A DNA stretch of 25,578 nt from CAZXMB01 sp964641715 (GTDB lineage: Bacteria; Desulfobacterota; BSN033; UBA1163). The stretch is taken from assembly GCA_964641715.1 (NCBI GenBank), contig CAZXMB010000016.1, forward strand, positions 1 to 25,578, in the 5' to 3' direction. Under the pieces are notes generated by a model, which worked only from the letters and a program-made list of their open reading frames with translations, ran no database searches and was not told where the DNA came from. Shown here in pieces: positions 24,648-25,578 of this stretch (positions within the stretch are counted from its first letter, which is position 1; each line of letters begins with the position of its first letter). A program made the translations under genes and the position numbers.

Positions 24648-24690
24648 AAGCGAAGGGGAAGCGAAGGGTCAGGTCTTGCAATCAAACATT
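24648..24690. repeat. Short tandem repeat plus REP/RAYT-like motif
   Basis: AAGCGAAGGG occurs twice in tandem with an 11-base period (24648-24657 and 24659-24668). It runs into GGTCAGGTCTTGCAATCA (24667-24684), a motif I recognise as recurring near REP-associated tyrosine transposase genes and related dispersed repeats in several environmental genomes. No transposase frame is present in the 199-base gap, so at most this is a dispersed repeat copy or remnant. The association is from memory and not tested. Confidence 0.35.
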
Positions 24691-24729
24691 TCGTAATGAG
24701 GGAGTGATAAGTTGTCGTTGATTGAATTT

Positions 24730-24777
24730 GGGTTTAAAACCCTCTAAAGCAGTTAGCTGGCCGGCAAGGAGCGCTCC
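24730..24777. other. Palindrome cluster between convergent surA and methyltransferase-like gene
   Basis: Three self-complementary sites lie in 48 bases: GGGTTTAAAACCC (24730-24742, one central base), GCCGGC (24760-24765) and GGAGCGCTCC (24768-24777). Their loops are too short for stable hairpins individually and no T-run follows, so they are not convincing terminators. They could be protein-binding sites or part of a degenerate repeat element. The rest of the 24621-24819 gap shows no gene. Confidence 0.3.
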
Positions 24778-24819
24778 AAACGCCCAATGGAATAAGAGAC
24801 TCACCTCATAATATTAAAG

Positions 24820-25419
24820 TCACTTTTTCATCACCACCCAGAGGCCACCCTCGGTGGTGATTTCAAACCGCCTTTCCAGTTGACTTGACCGCAATTGATC
24901 GCGCACACTTTGAACCGTTACCCTCACCCTGCCCATTGCGGCATTGAGTTCCTCCGAACGTTTCCCGATTTGGCTGATGACTTCGGGCGGTGTATATTTT
25001 CCAAACCCTCCGCCGACGAAAGCGATTCCTGCTTCCCTCAGCGTCCTGTAAATGGCCCCAAAGTCAACATGGAAGAGTTTAGGGAAAAAGAGGGCCCCCC
25101 TGAAAATCGCCAGATCAACGCTATCGTCCGAAACACCGATTAAAGAGCTATTACTTTCAATGATCCTGACCTGGTCTTCCAGTCCGCGCTTTTGGGCCTC
25201 TTTTCGGTACAGAGCAATTGCTGCTTTCGGGAAGGCAGCGATCAAGAAGCTCTGGCCAACATTTTTCCGAGCGAGAGCAAATATCAGGCCCGAAAAGGGG
25301 CCGATTTCCAGAATATTCCCGTCTCGGCGGCCATAGAGTTCTTCAATCTGCCTCGCAAGAAAGGGCTGGACCGGTTCCCAGAGGAGATTGAGCTCCTCGA
25401 TAAGAGCATTTGTTTTCAT
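24820..25419 (-). CDS. Small protein resembling a class I SAM-dependent methyltransferase
   Basis: This 199-aa soluble protein has no signal peptide. Residues 36-44 (ILEIGPFSG) match the SAM-binding motif I of Rossmann-like methyltransferases. A following RIIESNSS stretch would be the region after motif II, and DLAIFRGALFF resembles motif IV/post-I, while VGGGFGKYTPPE fits the strand-loop following the core. The C-terminal third (about 145-199) is a helix plus strands with no family I can name. AGGTG lies four bases before the ATG. The gene is convergent with surA and its upstream neighbour is beyond the window, so its pathway cannot be inferred. The fold call is moderate; the substrate is unknown. 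Confidence 0.6.
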   Translation of the reverse strand: MKTNALIEELNLLWEPVQPFLARQIEELYGRRDGNILEIGPFSGLIFALARKNVGQSFLIAAFPKAAIALYRKEAQKRGLEDQVRIIESNSSLIGVSDDSVDLAIFRGALFFPKLFHVDFGAIYRTLREAGIAFVGGGFGKYTPPEVISQIGKRSEELNAAMGRVRVTVQSVRDQLRSSQLERRFEITTEGGLWVVMKK

Positions 25420-25457
25420 TTGTCACCTGCCGATTTTTTCATGATTTGATTAAGCAT
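25416..25457 (-). other. Possible 13-codon upstream ORF coupled to the methyltransferase-like gene
   Basis: On the minus strand an ATG at 25457 opens a 13-residue frame (MLNQIMKKSAGDK) whose TGA overlaps the ATG of the 199-aa gene as ATGA. It has no strong ribosome site and could equally be the tail of an untranslated leader. Listed because the overlap arrangement equals that of coupled genes; too short to judge by composition. Confidence 0.2.
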
Positions 25458-25578
25458 CTGGCGAAAAGTTTTATGATCGCACTGGGCTCCATTTGCTTTG
25501 AAACTTTATCACATTCTACTCCATTTTGCGCCGAAAACGAAAGCATCATAAATACATTTTATAGATTTCCCCCTATTA

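Noticed and set aside
25420..25578. Riboswitch or RNA gene at the right edge
   Set aside because: I looked for conserved riboswitch boxes and tRNA-like folds upstream of the methyltransferase-like gene and found none.

Overview
This window reads as a chromosomal segment of a Gram-negative bacterium, most likely from the deltaproteobacterial / Desulfobacterota group. That placement is inferred from gene order (lysS-lol-bamA-skp-lpx, and mfd followed by parvulins and surA), from a LUD/HdrD-type iron-sulfur protein typical of anaerobic energy metabolism, and from overall family content; no 16S or marker search was possible. Coding density is high, all large frames look intact, and I see no insertion sequence, phage gene, CRISPR array, tRNA or rRNA. 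No gene-free stretch exceeds about 225 bases.

Left arm, minus strand (13549 down to 114): one long co-oriented envelope-biogenesis run with overlaps or short gaps. In transcription order it is rimO (ribosomal protein S12 methylthiotransferase), lysS (lysyl-tRNA synthetase), a LolC/E-type lipoprotein-release permease, a TPR plus double cyclic-nucleotide-binding-domain protein, lolD, bamA, skp/ompH, lpxD, fabZ, lpxA, a Gfo/Idh/MocA oxidoreductase resembling GnnA, and lpxB. Together they release lipoproteins from the inner membrane, insert outer-membrane barrels and perform the early lipid A steps. A near-consensus promoter abuts the rimO start codon and a second candidate precedes lysS. The two least ordinary members are the regulatory-looking cNMP-domain gene between lolC and lolD, and the GnnA-like dehydrogenase without a GnnB aminotransferase beside it.

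Middle, plus strand (13738 to 17660): divergent from rimO, three overlapping or nearly abutting genes. They encode a 676-aa fusion of a LUD domain, two [4Fe-4S] motifs and two CCG (HdrD/LutA-like) domains; an FAD-dependent geranylgeranyl-reductase-family protein; and an endonuclease III-like DNA glycosylase.

Right arm, plus strand (17853 to 24620): a DUF2062 membrane protein, mfd (transcription-repair coupling factor), then three successive parvulin-type foldase genes joined by ATGA overlaps: two lipoproteins and one SurA-like secreted protein. These periplasmic chaperones would feed outer-membrane proteins to the BamA/Skp machinery encoded on the left arm.

Right edge: a 199-base convergent intergenic region with short repeats, palindromes and a motif I associate with REP/RAYT elements, then a small minus-strand protein with a possible class I methyltransferase fold. 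The window is mostly conserved housekeeping; no clearly new multi-gene system is visible, but several local features merit checking.
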